Below are positions 63,101-64,000 of a stretch of DNA of 64,000 nucleotides, piece after piece. A program made the translations under genes and the position numbers. Each line of letters begins with the position of its first letter. Position 1 is the stretch's first letter. Origin of the DNA: Coriaria nepalensis (taxonomy: Eukaryota; Streptophyta; Magnoliopsida; Cucurbitales; Coriariaceae); assembly GCA_027186245.1 (NCBI GenBank), contig CP114481.1, forward strand, positions 43,245,501 through 43,309,500, in the 5' to 3' direction. The notes beneath the pieces are model-generated. The model saw nothing but the letters and a program-made list of their open reading frames with translations, did not search any database and was not told the DNA's origin.

Positions 63101-64000
63101 AAGTTATACACAAAACTTGTGTTTGTAGTGCAAAAATTGAATTCGTTCGACTTGCTATGAAATAAGTTATTGACTTGAAATGACTCATTGAAATGATTTT
63201 AAGGTTAAACGAATGAACACTTTCCTTGCATTGATCATTCGCAAGTTATGCACAAAACTTGTGTTTGTAGTGCAAAAATAGAATTCGTTCGAATTGCTTT
63301 GAAAGAAGATATTGAGTTGAAATGACTCATTGAAATGATTTTAAGGTTAAAAGAATGGACACTTTCCTTGCATTGAACATTTGCAAGTTATGCACAAAAC
63401 TTGTGTTTGTAGTGCAAAAATTGAATTCGTTCGACTTGCTTTGAAATAAGTTATTGACTCGAAATGACTCATTGAAATGATTTTAAGGTTAAACGAATGC
63501 ACACTTTCCCTGCATTGATCATTCGCAAGTTATGCACAAAAGTTGTGTTTGTAGTGCAAAAATAGAATTCGTTCGAATTGCTTTGAAAGAAGATGTTGAC
63601 TTGAAATGACTCATTGAAATGATTTTATGGTTAAACGAATGCACACTTTACTTGCATTGATCATTCGCAAGTTATGCACAAAACTTGTGTTTGTAGTGCA
63701 AAAATAGAATTCGTTCGACTTGCTATGAAATAAGTTATTGACTTGAAATGACTGATTGAAATGATTTTAAGGTTAAACGAATGAACACTTTCCTTGCATT
63801 GATCATTCGCAAGTTATACACAAAACTTGTGTTTGTAGTGCAAAAATAGAATTCGTTGGACTTGCTTTGAATAAAAATATTGACTTGAAATGACTCATTG
63901 AAATGATTTTATGGTTAAACGAATGTACACTTTCCTTGCATTGATCATTTGCAAGTTATGCACAAAACTTGTGTTTGTAGTGCAAAAATAGAATTCGTTC
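60157..64000 (+). repeat. 10-mer higher-order repeat, unit exactly 1420 bp, 2.7 copies
   Basis: Ten distinguishable 142-bp monomers repeat in fixed order. Copies start at 60157, 61577 and 62997; the third is cut by the window edge. Unit members in copy 1 begin at 60157 (TTAAAAGAATG, GTTATACAC), 60299 (TGCTATGAA), 60441 (GAATTGC, GAAAGAAGATATTGAG, GAATGGACAC, CACTGAACA), 60583 (CCCTGC), 60725 (GAAAGAAGATGTTGAC, CTTTACTTGC), 60867 (CTGATTG), 61009 (GTTGGAC, GAATAAAAATATTG, GAATGTACAC), 61151 (CTGATTG, TTAAAAG), 61293 (GATATTG, TAAGATTAAACG) and 61435 (TGCTATGAA, GTGCAAATATAG). Only isolated single-base differences separate the copies. No member is 141 or 143 bp, unlike the rest of the window. 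Confidence 0.95.

Larger units (their letters stand above)
1..64000 (+). repeat. Satellite DNA array, about 142-bp monomer, about 450 head-to-tail copies
   Basis: One monomer repeats without interruption across the whole window. GAATTC sites mark the phase: they fall at 7, 149, 291, 433 and 575, and at the far end at 63281, 63565 and 63991, with spacing of 142 bp or a multiple of it. Most monomers are 142 bp; common variants are 141 bp and 143 bp. Every monomer has the same orientation; I saw no inverted block. No unique sequence, transposon fragment or gene interrupts it. The consensus is about 68% A+T. This is classic eukaryotic satellite DNA (centromeric or other heterochromatin); which chromosome region it comes from cannot be told from the window alone. 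Confidence 0.98.

Noticed and set aside
1..64000. CRISPR array
   Set aside because: Regular spacing suggested it at first, but there are no unique spacers: the whole 142-bp unit is repeated and there are no cas genes.
1..64000. Internal promoters or terminators from A+T-rich words such as TTGAAT plus AATATT
   Set aside because: In 68% A+T satellite such words occur in every monomer by composition; nothing singles out any copy, and the host is evidently eukaryotic.
1..64000. Inverted satellite blocks
   Set aside because: I looked for the reverse-complement form (for example GCACTACAAACACAAG) and saw none; all monomers run in the same direction.
1..64000. Confident call of a functional centromere
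   Set aside because: Satellite arrays with higher-order structure also occur in pericentromeric and subtelomeric heterochromatin. Without CENP-A/CENH3 data the call is not supported.

Overview
The window is one uninterrupted array of tandemly repeated satellite DNA. A single A+T-rich monomer of about 142 bp (about 32% G+C in the consensus, counted by hand) repeats head to tail from base 1 to base 64000, roughly 450 copies, all in the same orientation. I found no protein-coding gene, RNA gene, transposon, CRISPR array or unique sequence. The short reading frames that exist run antisense through one to two and a half monomers and are by-products of the repeat.

This is eukaryotic constitutive heterochromatin, of the kind found at centromeres, pericentromeres or subtelomeric blocks. 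The species cannot be fixed from the sequence. A 142-bp satellite cut once per monomer by EcoRI is known from the beetle Tenebrio molitor and fits in length and site, but I cannot confirm the sequence from memory. Many variants are C-to-T or G-to-A changes at CpG positions, which would fit a host that methylates CpG (plant or vertebrate) at least as well.

The structure lies one level above the monomer: the array is a patchwork of multi-monomer blocks copied at different times. From left to right: (1) 1-7133, a zone with a SalI-containing subtype and a near-perfect 2428-bp (17-mer) tandem duplication; (2) 7134-9682, a 6-mer unit of 849-850 bp in about three copies; (3) 9683-30994, a mosaic with 1983-, 3258-, 1557-, 567-, 283-, 6091- and 3824-bp spaced duplications; (4) 30995-44054, nested duplications of 2127 and 4114 bp (15 and 29 monomers), with a third partial pass at 3972 bp and a recurrent 426-bp trimer; (5) 44055-50422, back-to-back tandem duplications of 1703 bp (12-mer) and 1846 bp (13-mer); (6) 50423-52559, a non-adjacent copy of 41.7-43.2 kb followed by ordinary monomers; (7) 52560-57000, a more diverged stretch with its own subtypes and a 2412-bp duplication; (8) 57000-60156, mostly regular monomers with a 568-bp 4-mer duplication; (9) 60157-64000, a regular 10-mer higher-order repeat of exactly 1420 bp, 2.7 copies, running off the right edge.

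Nothing here works as a gene set. Possible functional content is limited to short motifs repeated hundreds of times: a perfect ATGACTCAT (AP-1/GCN4-type bZIP site), a partial CENP-B-box-like TTCGTTGGA in one subtype, and short dyads. All block limits were read by eye between the nearest variable sites, so they carry uncertainty of tens of bases.
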